A stretch of DNA of 64,000 nucleotides, from contig NZ_JAVTJJ010000002.1 of the NCBI RefSeq assembly GCF_031843945.1, forward strand, positions 1-64,000, given 5' to 3'. The notes under the pieces were generated by a model. It saw only the letters and a program-made list of their open reading frames with translations. It ran no database searches and was not told where the DNA came from. The DNA comes from Paracidovorax sp031843945. Its GTDB lineage: Bacteria > Pseudomonadota > Gammaproteobacteria > Burkholderiales > Burkholderiaceae_C. Below, one piece after another: positions 52,593-60,909 of this stretch (within the stretch, counting starts at the first letter, position 1; every line of letters starts with the position of its first letter). The translations under genes and the position numbers were made by a program.

Positions 52593-53435
52593 ATGGCTAT
52601 CTACTGTATTGGCGACGTGCAAGGCTGCGATGCGGCGCTTGAGAAGCTTCTGTATCGCATCGATTTCTCCGCAAGCCGTGACACCATTTATTTACTGGGC
52701 GATCTCGTGAATCGCGGCCCTGCATCGGCCGACGTTTTGCGGCGATGCATGAGGTTGGGCGACAGTGCCCGCGCGCTTTTGGGCAATCACGATCTGCACC
52801 TGCTGGCCGCTGCCCACGGCGCCCGCAAACCGTCGCGCAAAGACACGCTGGACGACGTCCTTCAGGCGCCAGACAGAGCCATCCTGCTCGAGTGGCTGCG
52901 CCAGCAACCGCTGGCGAGAACATTGACGCTCGGTGAAGACAATTTGCTGATGGTGCACGCAGGTGTGCTGCCTGATTGGACGAGTAGCGATGTGCTGGCT
53001 TATGCCGGCGAAGTGCAATCAGTGCTGCGTAGCTCCGATCTGTCCGAATTTCTGCACACGATGTACGGCAACACACCTGACCAGTGGAATGCCGACCTTC
53101 AGGGCACCGACCGGCTGCGCGTGATCGTCAATGCGTTGACCCGTCTGCGCTTTTGCACGCCGGAGGGCGTGATGAATTTCGACAGCACGGAATCGGCAGC
53201 ACAGCCGCCCGCAGGCCTCGTGCCGTGGTTTGAAGCCCCGGAACGCCGTACCCAAGGCACGTTGATCGCGTTCGGGCATTGGTCAACCCTGGGCTGGCTC
53301 GAGCGGCCCCACCTGCTGGGGCTGGATACGGGTTGCGTCTGGGGCGGCTGCCTCAGCGCGGTGCGCTTCGGTGCCTCGTTGGCCGACCGCGAACACCTGA
53401 AAGTGGAATGCGAGCCGTCGCAGACACCAGACTGA
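52593..53435 (+). CDS. apaH: Symmetrical bis(5'-nucleosyl)-tetraphosphatase ApaH
   Basis: ApaH splits Ap4A into two ADP and also removes Np4 caps from RNA 5' ends. The 280-residue protein has the metallophosphatase motifs GDVQG (7-11), GDLVNRG and GNHD, and the late GHW motif (FGHWSTLGW). It begins MAIYCIGDVQG as usual. It is alone in this position, convergent with the RNA helicase gene. The 94 bases between them show only a short GC-rich hairpin. Confidence 0.96.
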   Translation: MAIYCIGDVQGCDAALEKLLYRIDFSASRDTIYLLGDLVNRGPASADVLRRCMRLGDSARALLGNHDLHLLAAAHGARKPSRKDTLDDVLQAPDRAILLEWLRQQPLARTLTLGEDNLLMVHAGVLPDWTSSDVLAYAGEVQSVLRSSDLSEFLHTMYGNTPDQWNADLQGTDRLRVIVNALTRLRFCTPEGVMNFDSTESAAQPPAGLVPWFEAPERRTQGTLIAFGHWSTLGWLERPHLLGLDTGCVWGGCLSAVRFGASLADREHLKVECEPSQTPD

Positions 53436-53529
53436 AGACAGCCGGGCCGCACCTGGCACGAGCGAACCAGCGCAGCAGGACGAAAAGTGGGGCGAGACGA
53501 CCTCGGCGCGAGGTCACTCCCCTTCCAAA

Positions 53530-54975
53530 TCAAGACTGCTCGGACGTCTCTGGCAGCGGCGCCTTGAAAAGGGCAGCTACTTTGCGCTTGTGCTTGATGT
53601 TGGCGGAAATACCGCTGCGCGAGGGCTGTGCCTTTGCTGCGGCTTCCCAGCCTGGTGCACCGTCGACTGCATTACCCGTAGCCTCGTACGGCTTGTCAAA
53701 GAATGGGTCGCGTGCAGGCGCCGACTGGCGGTAAGTGCGCGCTTCGCGGCGCTCGCGGCCACCACCATTGCCGCCCTCTTCCTCTTCACGCCAAGCACGA
53801 CGGCCATCGTTGAAGCGGCCGGTGGGGCGCTCTGCCTCGAATTCGACGGGTTCGAGTTCGATCTTCTTCTTGATCAACTTCTCGATGTCGCCCACCAGAC
53901 GAGCGTCGCTACTGGACACCAGCGTCACGGCCAGGCCTGATGCGCCAGCACGACCCGTGCGCCCAATGCGGTGCACGTAATCTTCAGCGTTGAACGGTAC
54001 GTCGAAGTTGAAGACTGCCGGCACATCCTTGATGTCAAGCCCGCGCGCGGCCACGTCGGTACACACCAGCAGGTCGACTTCACCCTTCTTGAAAGACTCC
54101 AGGGCCTTCAGGCGTTCGTCCTGGCTCTTGTCGCCGTGCAGTGCCGTGGTCTTAAGCCCCTCGCGCTCCAGCGAGCGTGCCAGGCGTGCGCACCCCAGTT
54201 TGCTGTTCACGAAGATGAAAGCCTGGCGTATGCCACGATCCTTGAGCACCTTGTGGATCACGCGGCGCTTGTCGTCGTCCGAAGCGGAATAAAAGCGCTG
54301 CTCGACAGTCGACGCGGTTTCGTTCGGGCGGGCGACTTCGATGGTCACCGGGTCTTGCAGATAGCTGCTGGCCAGGCGTTTGATCTCGGGCGAGAAAGTG
54401 GCCGAAAAAAGCAGGGTCGTGCGTTGCTTGGGCAAGTACGACAGGATGCGCTGCAGGTCGGGAAGGAACCCGATGTCGAGCATGCGATCGGCCTCGTCGA
54501 GCACGACATATTCGACCTGGTTCAGCACTGCGTTCTTGGCTTCGATGTGGTCCAGCAGACGACCTGGCGTAGCCACCAGCACTTCCACGCCCTTTTTCAG
54601 CTCAAGCGTCTGCGGCTTCATGTCCATGCCGCCGAACACCACCGTGCTGCGCAGCTTGGTGTGCTTGGCGTAGAGCGCGATCTGCTGTGCCACTTGATCG
54701 GCCAGTTCGCGCGTAGGCAGGAGCACCAACGCACGCACGGGGTGCCGCGCAGGCGAGGTCGAGCTGTTTTCGTGCTTCATCATTCGCTGAAGCAACGGTA
54801 GCGAAAAGGCAGCCGTCTTGCCGGTGCCGGTCTGGGCTGCACCCATCACGTCTTTGCCGGTGAGCACGACGGGAATGGCCTGCGCCTGAATGGGCGTCAT
54901 GAACTCGTAGCCCATGTCGGCCACGGCGCGCGCCAGCGGCTCAGCCAGCGATAGATTGGAAAAGGAACTTGTCAT
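53530..54975 (-). CDS. rhlE: DEAD-box ATP-dependent RNA helicase, RhlE type
   Basis: RhlE-type helicases unwind short RNA duplexes, for example during ribosome assembly or mRNA turnover. The 481-residue protein shows the Q motif (YEFMTPIQAQAIP), AQTGTGKT at 47-54, PTRELADQ, DEAD in VLDEADRMLD, SATF, and HRIGRTGRAG. The C-terminal 100 residues are basic and Arg/Gly-rich with no fixed fold and likely bind RNA. The family name is by similarity; RhlB is less likely. YpfJ-like gene lies upstream, with a repeat copy in between. Confidence 0.92.
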   Translation of the reverse strand: MTSSFSNLSLAEPLARAVADMGYEFMTPIQAQAIPVVLTGKDVMGAAQTGTGKTAAFSLPLLQRMMKHENSSTSPARHPVRALVLLPTRELADQVAQQIALYAKHTKLRSTVVFGGMDMKPQTLELKKGVEVLVATPGRLLDHIEAKNAVLNQVEYVVLDEADRMLDIGFLPDLQRILSYLPKQRTTLLFSATFSPEIKRLASSYLQDPVTIEVARPNETASTVEQRFYSASDDDKRRVIHKVLKDRGIRQAFIFVNSKLGCARLARSLEREGLKTTALHGDKSQDERLKALESFKKGEVDLLVCTDVAARGLDIKDVPAVFNFDVPFNAEDYVHRIGRTGRAGASGLAVTLVSSSDARLVGDIEKLIKKKIELEPVEFEAERPTGRFNDGRRAWREEEEGGNGGGRERREARTYRQSAPARDPFFDKPYEATGNAVDGAPGWEAAAKAQPSRSGISANIKHKRKVAALFKAPLPETSEQS

Positions 54976-55074
54976 TTGAGCCTTCTATTGTCGCACCAGG
55001 GCGTGACAAGGCCATGTTTTGATGAAAACGCGGCCTCACAGCGCGTGCGGGCGTTGTAAGGACACCCTTATTTA

Positions 55075-55118
55075 GCTATTAAATATATAGCGCATTGCGC
55101 TTGATACATAAGCGATCT
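55075..55118 (-). repeat. Dispersed repeat, copy C, 3' of the ypfJ-like gene
   Basis: On the minus strand it reads ATCGCTTATGTATCAAGCGC followed by GCTATATATTTAATAGC. The arms and the A+T-rich end match copy B, while the first third is diverged. It lies between the ypfJ-like stop and the rhlE start, forward relative to the ypfJ-like gene. Confidence 0.65.
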
Positions 55119-55135
55119 GGGCATTTTTCATGCCC
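55119..55135. repeat. Short hairpin beside repeat copy C
   Basis: GGGCAT (55119-55124) and ATGCCC (55130-55135) are perfect complements around a 5-base loop, 22 bases beyond the ypfJ-like stop codon. On the minus strand the loop is GAAAA, and no T-run follows, so a terminator role is uncertain. It replaces the first part of copy C. Confidence 0.5.
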
Positions 55136-55157
55136 AATCGCCGTGTTCACAGCCGCA

Positions 55158-56036
55158 CTAGAGCGTGCGGGCAGAAAAGGTATCGCAGCCTTTGACGCTA
55201 CCGTTCTTCAACCCGGCATGGAACCAGCGCTGACGCTGCGCGCTGGACCCGTGGGTGAAGCTGTCCGGCACGACCGCGCCGCCGCTGGCCCGCTGCAGCG
55301 CGTCGTCACCAATCTTGGCCGCCGCGTTCATCGCTTCTTCCACGTCGCCTTGCTCCAGAATCTGCCGCGCGCTTTGAGCATGGTGGGCCCAGACGCCCGC
55401 AAAGCAGTCTGCCTGCAACTCCAAGCGCACCGACAGCTGGTTGTATTCCGTCTGACTGACTCGGCCGCGCATCTGGTCGACCTTGCCGCTGATGCCCAGC
55501 AGATTTTGTACGTGGTGGCCCACCTCATGTGCGATGACATAGGCCTGGGCAAAGTCGCCGGGCGCACCCAGCTGTGTCTTCAATGTTTGATAGAAGTCCA
55601 GGTCGATGTAGACCTTGTGATCGGCCGGACAGTAGAAGGGCCCCATGGCAGACTGCCCGGTACCACAGGCCGTCGGCGTGCGCCCCCGGAACAGTACCAA
55701 TCGTGGCTGTTCGTAATTGCTACCGCCCTGGCGGAAAATGCCGCCCCACACATCTTCGGTATCGGCCAACACCGTGGATACGAACCGGGCCATCGTGTCG
55801 TCTGCGGGTGGGCGTTGCACAGGGGCTTGCTGAACCTGCGCCGGAGCGCCACCGCCACTGAGCATTCCCAGCAGGGTCAGCGGGTTGATGCCGAAGATCC
55901 AGCCGCCCAACAATGCGATGACGATCGTGCCAATGCCGATTCCGCGGCCTCCGAAGACTGGGAACCCGCCACCTCCGCCGCCACTGCCGCGCCGGTCTTC
56001 CACATTGTCGGATTCACGATTGCCTTCCCACTTCAT
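55158..56036 (-). CDS. ypfJ: Neutral zinc metallopeptidase, YpfJ family
   Basis: The 292-residue protein has a Gly-rich cytoplasmic N-terminus, one membrane helix (about 33-52) and a large domain of the YpfJ/Zn_peptidase-2 family with the zinc motif HEVGHH at 170-175. Two Cys (CGTG, FYCPAD) in the domain may form a disulfide. Its natural substrate is unknown. GGGAG lies seven bases before the ATG. No operon partner is clear; rhlE lies downstream after 182 bases. Confidence 0.88.
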   Translation of the reverse strand: MKWEGNRESDNVEDRRGSGGGGGGFPVFGGRGIGIGTIVIALLGGWIFGINPLTLLGMLSGGGAPAQVQQAPVQRPPADDTMARFVSTVLADTEDVWGGIFRQGGSNYEQPRLVLFRGRTPTACGTGQSAMGPFYCPADHKVYIDLDFYQTLKTQLGAPGDFAQAYVIAHEVGHHVQNLLGISGKVDQMRGRVSQTEYNQLSVRLELQADCFAGVWAHHAQSARQILEQGDVEEAMNAAAKIGDDALQRASGGAVVPDSFTHGSSAQRQRWFHAGLKNGSVKGCDTFSARTL

Positions 56037-56227
56037 GCCAATGCTCCCTTACGCCTCGCAAGGCGCCCTAACCATAAGACACGAATACTAAATCGGGTGC
56101 CCGCCGGAACTGCTTTGCGCGTCCGACAAAAGGCGGTCAATCTTCATTCAGTGCAAACTTTCATGCTCAGGCGGCAAGGAACACATCGGGTGCGCCAACC
56201 ATGGGCCCCAAGTGGCCTCAGGGGGGC

Positions 56228-56452
56228 TCATTGCGCCATGTTGGCAGGATGCCGATCCACTGACGAGCTTGTTTGCAGTGGTGCGGTCGCCTGCTTGGCC
56301 GCTGCCTGCTCCACCTGCCGACTGACCACCACACCCACCGCAGCCAACTGCATCGCGATCACCACGGCTCCGGCACCCAGCACCCACGGGCGGGATGATC
56401 CTGCATGCACGTGCTGAGATTGTTGTTGGGCAGACAAGTTGATGGTAGGCAT
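56228..56452 (-). CDS. Small single-pass membrane protein, uncharacterised
   Basis: This 74-residue protein has a hydrophobic stretch (about residues 24-45) between a polar N-terminus and a Gln/Ala-rich tail. AGGA lies seven bases before the ATG, which is the main argument that it is a gene. I do not recognise a family. It follows the 107-residue gene after a 150-base gap containing an inverted repeat. It could be a small inner membrane protein, but translation is not proven. Confidence 0.5.
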   Translation of the reverse strand: MPTINLSAQQQSQHVHAGSSRPWVLGAGAVVIAMQLAAVGVVVSRQVEQAAAKQATAPLQTSSSVDRHPANMAQ

Positions 56453-56525
56453 CGAGCATTCCTCGTGATTGGCGATGCTGAGAATGCTAGGGCGAGGTTT
56501 GAGCCGCTTCTTGCAGCCGTTCCCG

Positions 56526-56550
56526 AAAGGATCTGTAGGACGGATCCTTT
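56526..56550. repeat. Perfect 8-bp inverted repeat between two small genes
   Basis: AAAGGATC (56526-56533) and GATCCTTT (56543-56550) are exact complements around a 9-base loop. It lies in the 150-base gap between the two small genes. No T-run follows on either strand, so it may be an operator or processing hairpin rather than a terminator. Confidence 0.5.
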
Positions 56551-56602
56551 ACGGCCGGCTTCAAACGAGACGCGCGCAGCCCTTTCGCTTCAAGCCGTCA
56601 CA

Positions 56603-56926
56603 TCAGCTGTTTCGCGCAAACGGCGAAGAGCCAACGAAGTACGGGGCCAGCTCGGTGGCAAGGGCGTGCAGTTGAGCGTCACCTGTAAAAGCCCAGGCAC
56701 ATTCCAACTGCTCGGCGGCGTATCGCCGATCACCCAGCATCATGGCAGCGCTGACGCACTTGCCGTGCGCGGCCATTCGCAGCAGAAATCCGTCCAGTGC
56801 ATGGGCCGGCCAGTACGCTTCAGTACAGCGGGCCCAACCAGGCTGATTGCCAGCCGGGGATGTTTGCGACATCGAGGCCAAGTCGGAGCGACCGGAACGG
56901 GTAGCAGGCATGTAAGCAGCAAGCAT
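56603..56926 (-). CDS. Uncharacterised 107-residue protein
   Basis: The reading frame has a strong GAGGAG ribosome site five bases before its ATG, which supports translation. The product is Ala-rich with helical repeats (AYWPAHALDGFLLRMAAHGKCVSAAMMLGDRRYAAEQLE). I recognise no family. Nothing suggests a signal peptide or membrane segment. It may form a pair with the small membrane protein gene downstream. Gaps of about 150 bases on each side hold nothing else I can name except the inverted repeat. Confidence 0.6.
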   Translation of the reverse strand: MLAAYMPATRSGRSDLASMSQTSPAGNQPGWARCTEAYWPAHALDGFLLRMAAHGKCVSAAMMLGDRRYAAEQLECAWAFTGDAQLHALATELAPYFVGSSPFARNS

Positions 56927-57084
56927 GGCGACTCCTCAGTCGTTTCGAACCGTCCAAACAACGCTTTCGCGGCGTTCAGAGAATGAGTCCAGATGCTACA
57001 TGGCGTAAAAGTCTTGCCTGTTGCGAACGCACGCAATCGCCTCGTAGGACGGCGCCTTAACCTCGGCGACTCGCAGCCGATACG

Positions 57085-57651
57085 TCACGCCTTTGGTAAC
57101 GTGACGCCGACTTGCCCCTGGTACTTGCCGCCACGGTCCTTGTAGCTGACATCACAGACTTCGTCGCTTTCAAAGAAAAGAACCTGGGCACAGCCTTCCC
57201 CTGCGTAGATGCGAGCTGGCAAGGGCGTGGTGTTGCTGAACTCAAGAGTCACATAACCCTCCCATTCCGGCTCGAACGGCGTGACGTTGACGATGATGCC
57301 GCAGCGCGCGTAAGTGCTCTTGCCCAGGCAGATGGTCAGCACATTGCGCGGGATCCGGAAATACTCCACCGTGCGTGCCAATGCAAAGCTGTTGGGCGGA
57401 ATGATGCAGCTGTCCCCATGAAAATCGACAAAGCTCTTCTCATCGAAATTCTTCGGATCGACCACCGTGCTGTGGATATTGGTGAACACCTTGAATTCCG
57501 GCGCACACCGAATGTCGTAGCCATAGCTGCTGGTGCCGTAGCTGATGATCTTGCGCCCCTCCCTTTCCCGGATCTGGCCGGGCTCGAACGGCTCAATCAT
57601 GCCGGTCTGCTCTGCCATGCGGCGGATCCACTTGTCGCTTTTGATGGTCAT
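57085..57651 (-). CDS. dcd: dCTP deaminase
   Basis: Dcd deaminates dCTP to dUTP and so feeds dTMP synthesis through Dut. The 188-residue protein matches the trimeric family: SYGTSSYGYDIRCAPEFKVF near residue 40, SFALARTVEYF, and GKSTYARCGIIVNVTPFEP with the catalytic Glu. AGGAG lies eight bases before the ATG. The guaD stop lies 96 bases upstream, with repeat copy D in between. Confidence 0.97.
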   Translation of the reverse strand: MTIKSDKWIRRMAEQTGMIEPFEPGQIREREGRKIISYGTSSYGYDIRCAPEFKVFTNIHSTVVDPKNFDEKSFVDFHGDSCIIPPNSFALARTVEYFRIPRNVLTICLGKSTYARCGIIVNVTPFEPEWEGYVTLEFSNTTPLPARIYAGEGCAQVLFFESDEVCDVSYKDRGGKYQGQVGVTLPKA

Positions 57652-57695
57652 TGGGTTAACTCCTGTCCGACATTCTAGGTGGGCGGGAGAACCAT

Positions 57696-57747
57696 CAAAA
57701 ACCATAGCTGCCTGCGCTTATCTAGCAAGCGCTACAGGCTGATAAGA
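57696..57747 (-). repeat. Dispersed repeat, copy D, 3' of guaD
   Basis: On the minus strand, starting right after the guaD TAG, it reads TCTTATCAGCCTGTAGCGC, TTGCTAGATAAGCGCAGGC and AGCTATGG. The outer arms match copy B and the 7-base centre is the reverse of the usual one (TGCTAGATA). It sits forward relative to guaD, between guaD and dcd. Confidence 0.7.
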
Positions 57748-59022
57748 CTAAGCAATCACGGTGCGCTCTATCACTCGGTCATCGCCCAGCACGATGAGAG
57801 CGAACAACAGTTCATCCAGGCTGTTGGCCTGTGCCGTTCTGCGGGCAAGCAACGGCGTCGCCTGTGGGTTGAGCACCACGAAGTCGGCCTCGGTTCCCGG
57901 CTGCAGAGTGCCGACCACACCGCCCAACCCCAATGCTTGCGCAGCACCTCCGGTGTGACGCCACCACAGCTCCGAAGGACTCAGACTCAATCCGGGCTTC
58001 GTCTGCCCTTCGCGGCCCACGTAATAAGCCGCGAGCATCGTGTGGAACGGGTTGAAGCTTGTGCCGCCTCCCACATCGCTCGCCAACCCATGATGGAAGC
58101 GGATGCGTTGCGCGCCTTCGTAATCGAAGAAGCCGCTGCCGAGAAATAGGTTGCTGGTGGGGCTTACCGCTGCGGCCGTTCCGGTGTCGCGCATGAGCGC
58201 ACGGTCGGTGTCATCGAAATGAATGCAGTGGGCGTAGACGGCCCGCTCACGCATCAATCCGAAGTCGTCGTAGATGGAGAGATAACTTCGCGCTGCGGGG
58301 AACAGCTCTCGCGCCCAGCGCACCTCGTCCAGGTTCTCTGCCACATGGGACTGAATCCACACGTCAGGATATTGCGCTGCCAGCTCGCCCGCACCGCGCA
58401 GCTGTGCCTCGCTGCAACTGGGGGCGAAGCGTGGCGTGATGGCATAACCCAACCGGTCTTGGCCGTGCCAACGCTGGATCAGTGACTCGGTGTCGATCAG
58501 CGACTGCTGGGTGTCGTCCCGCACGCCGTCGGGCGAATGGCGATCCTGCAGCACCTTGCCGGCAATGAGGCGAAGGCCGCGCTGTTGCGCTTCAGCCATC
58601 AATGCGTCGACTGAAGCAGGATGCGACGTGGCGAACGTCAAAGCGGTGGTGACCCCATTCCGGAGCAACTCATCGACGAAAACGGTCGCCACTTCAGCGG
58701 CGTAAGCCGGATCTGAGAAGCGGGATTCGTGGGGGAAGGTGTAGTTTTCGAGCCAGGGAAGCAGCCCTTCCGCAGGCGAGCCGATGACATCGGTCTGCGG
58801 GAAGTGGACATGCATGTCGATGAAGCCGGGGGCGATGATGCGGTTGGGCCAGTGAGTGACTGGGTGATCGGCAAAGTCAGCGCACAGGCTGCTCCAAGCA
58901 CCCGCAGCGATCACCCGGCTGGCGTCGGCGACGCGACTGGAGACCACTAACAACCCGTCTGGCTCGTAGATCGGCGTGCCGTGGGCATCAAAGCGCAGCA
59001 GCGCGCAACGGTAGAGATGCAT
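57748..59022 (-). CDS. guaD: Guanine deaminase
   Basis: GuaD hydrolyses guanine to xanthine and ammonia in purine catabolism. The 424-residue amidohydrolase has the metal site HVHFPQ (His71, His73) after PGFIDM, SHVAENLDEV with the third His, AHCIHF, and SDVGGGTSFN with the metal Asp. Its start ATG lies only 13 bases after ribD, so it may share the ribD promoter. With the purine phosphoribosyltransferase far to the left it forms the only purine catabolic step in the window; xanthine oxidation genes are not present. Confidence 0.95.
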   Translation of the reverse strand: MHLYRCALLRFDAHGTPIYEPDGLLVVSSRVADASRVIAAGAWSSLCADFADHPVTHWPNRIIAPGFIDMHVHFPQTDVIGSPAEGLLPWLENYTFPHESRFSDPAYAAEVATVFVDELLRNGVTTALTFATSHPASVDALMAEAQQRGLRLIAGKVLQDRHSPDGVRDDTQQSLIDTESLIQRWHGQDRLGYAITPRFAPSCSEAQLRGAGELAAQYPDVWIQSHVAENLDEVRWARELFPAARSYLSIYDDFGLMRERAVYAHCIHFDDTDRALMRDTGTAAAVSPTSNLFLGSGFFDYEGAQRIRFHHGLASDVGGGTSFNPFHTMLAAYYVGREGQTKPGLSLSPSELWWRHTGGAAQALGLGGVVGTLQPGTEADFVVLNPQATPLLARRTAQANSLDELLFALIVLGDDRVIERTVIA

Positions 59023-59035
59023 ATGCAGTAACTTA

Positions 59036-60160
59036 TTAAAAATCGGAGCGTCCCGGAGGCATCATCCGCAACCGCAAATCGGGGCCGATGGCTTCGAAAC
59101 CTAGTAAATCCAGGGTCTGTGCCTCCGTCAGCTGGGAGAGAACGGGTAAATCTGCAATGCCGAGGCCACTTCCCAACAATTTGGGGGCGATGTAGAACAG
59201 AAACTCATCTACTAAGCCCTGCGCGATCAAAGTGCCATTCAAGGTTGCGCCAGCTTCCACATGCAGCTCGTTGATCTCCCGCCTTCCCAGATCAGCCAGC
59301 ACCGACGGCAGATCGATTCGTCCAGCGGGGCCGGCCATCTGAATCAATTCGGCCCCTCTGGCTTCCAATTCTGCGGCGCGCATCCCTGAAGCGACCGCGG
59401 TGTAGATCAGCACCCTTCTTTGGGTATTGAATAGCTTAGCGCCGGGCGGCGTCCGCAGGGCAGAATCGAGCACCACCACAGCCGGTTGCCGCGGCGTTTC
59501 CATCTCGCGAACGTCCAAGCGTGGATCGTCACTCAACACCGTACCCACACCCGACAGAATCGCGCACGCTCTTGCACGCCACGCATGGCCGTCCGCCCTT
59601 GCCGCGGAAGAAGTAATCCATTGGCTTTGGCCGTCGGCCAGCGCGGTACGCCCGTCCAACGACGCTGCTGCTTTGAGGCGGACCCAGGGAGTACCGCGCA
59701 CCATACGACTGAAAAACCCGAGGTTCAGCTCGCGCGATGCCTCTGCGCCAATGCCTACCTGAACCTCTACTCCATAGCTGCGCATCCGGTCAAAACCCCT
59801 GCCAGACACTAAAGGATTCGGGTCGGCGATAGAGGCAACTACACGGGAGATGCCGGCGTTTAGCAGAGCATCACAGCAAGGGCCGGTTCTGCCGTGGTGA
59901 GAACATGGCTCAAGCGTGACGTATGCCGTAGCGCCACGAGTATCGACACCTCGCGCAGCAGCATCACGCAATGCCATCACTTCCGCATGTGCTCCTCCAG
60001 CCTGCTGAGTTGCTCCCTGGCCGAGCTCCACGCCGCCTGCACTGACAATCACGCAACCCACCCGCGGGTTCGGCGATGTGCACCACAACGCTTGGCGCGC
60101 CAAATTGAGGGCCTTCTCTATGAAATGGTGGTCATGATTGAAGGGGGGAGCGATCGTCAT
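59036..60160 (-). CDS. ribD: Bifunctional riboflavin deaminase/reductase RibD
   Basis: RibD carries out two steps of riboflavin synthesis, deamination then NADPH reduction of the pyrimidine intermediate. The 374-residue protein has the deaminase zinc site HAE (His58, Glu60) and PCSHHGRTGPC (Cys86, Cys95), followed by the reductase domain (LKAAASLDGRTALADG; GVGTVLSDDPRLDVRE). The ATG of MTIAPPFNHD is used; 13 upstream codons lack support. The pilV operon diverges only 80 bases away, which leaves little room for an FMN riboswitch. Confidence 0.96.
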   Translation of the reverse strand: MTIAPPFNHDHHFIEKALNLARQALWCTSPNPRVGCVIVSAGGVELGQGATQQAGGAHAEVMALRDAAARGVDTRGATAYVTLEPCSHHGRTGPCCDALLNAGISRVVASIADPNPLVSGRGFDRMRSYGVEVQVGIGAEASRELNLGFFSRMVRGTPWVRLKAAASLDGRTALADGQSQWITSSAARADGHAWRARACAILSGVGTVLSDDPRLDVREMETPRQPAVVVLDSALRTPPGAKLFNTQRRVLIYTAVASGMRAAELEARGAELIQMAGPAGRIDLPSVLADLGRREINELHVEAGATLNGTLIAQGLVDEFLFYIAPKLLGSGLGIADLPVLSQLTEAQTLDLLGFEAIGPDLRLRMMPPGRSDF

Positions 60161-60240
60161 GCCGAGATTGTGCGCCGACCGGTCGTCTCTGAATGCCAAA
60201 CGGCGCAGTCATAAACAACCCTGCGCTTTAACATCGGGTC

Positions 60241-60909
60241 ATGAATCAACACCGCTGGTTACAACCATCGTGTCGTCTGCCTCGCAAGTGGGGCGATGCG
60301 TCAGGTTTCACTTTGATTGAAGTACTGGTCGCCATTGTCGTGCTGTCGTTCGGCATGTTGGGCATGGTCGGTGTACAGGCCTTTGCACTCCAAGCCAATC
60401 GGGACGCAAGGCTGCAAAGCCAAGCTGCCAGCCTTTCTCGCGAGCTAGCGGAGATGATGCGCGGCAACAACATCGTCGCTGTCAAGACCAGCGCGACAGA
60501 TAACCCCTATCTGCGAACGAGCTCTACGGCAATTCCTGCTGACAGCTGCCTGGGCGTGGCCAACAGCAGCTCCGGATGCAGTACCGCCAAGGACGTTGCC
60601 GAGTCTGAAATGATGGACTGGCTCAGCCGGGTCAACACGGCACTGCCCGGTGCGGTCGTGGTCGTGTGCTTCGACAAGACTCCATACGATTCAGACGGCC
60701 TCCCCAAGTGGAGTTGCTCAGAGCCCACCGGTAGTTCGGACCCGGATCGCATTGCCATGATAAAGATCGGCTGGACACGTAACTCCTTGGACCGCACCAA
60801 GACCGGGGTGGATGCCATCGAACGAGCTGACGCCAGCAGTAGTTCCAGTCGTCCCATCATCGTGACGTCCGTGACTGGCGGGAATCCACTCTCAACCGCA
60901 ACGCCATGA
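60241..60909 (+). CDS. pilV: Minor pilin PilV
   Basis: The 222-residue prepilin has the leader and cleavage site ASG/FTLIEVLVA (after Gly22) with Glu at +5, then the hydrophobic spine. PilV-type minor pilins prime type IV pilus assembly with PilW, PilX and PilY1. The leader is rather long, 22 residues. It is the first gene of the pilVWXY1 operon and overlaps pilW by four bases. fimT-type or pilE-type pilin genes are not seen upstream. Confidence 0.88.
   Translation: MNQHRWLQPSCRLPRKWGDASGFTLIEVLVAIVVLSFGMLGMVGVQAFALQANRDARLQSQAASLSRELAEMMRGNNIVAVKTSATDNPYLRTSSTAIPADSCLGVANSSSGCSTAKDVAESEMMDWLSRVNTALPGAVVVVCFDKTPYDSDGLPKWSCSEPTGSSDPDRIAMIKIGWTRNSLDRTKTGVDAIERADASSSSSRPIIVTSVTGGNPLSTATP

Noticed and set aside
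53499..53515. Hairpin GACCTC-N5-GAGGTC between apaH and rhlE as terminator
   Set aside because: Short stem and no T-run on either strand; not enough to call a terminator.
57083..57106. CGTCACG-N10-CGTGACG inverted repeat over the dcd stop codon
   Set aside because: Seven-base arms with a large loop, mostly inside coding sequence, and no T-run; probably chance.
60161..60240. Possible FMN riboswitch before ribD
   Set aside because: Only 80 bases separate ribD and pilV, and none of the conserved riboswitch stems can be built.
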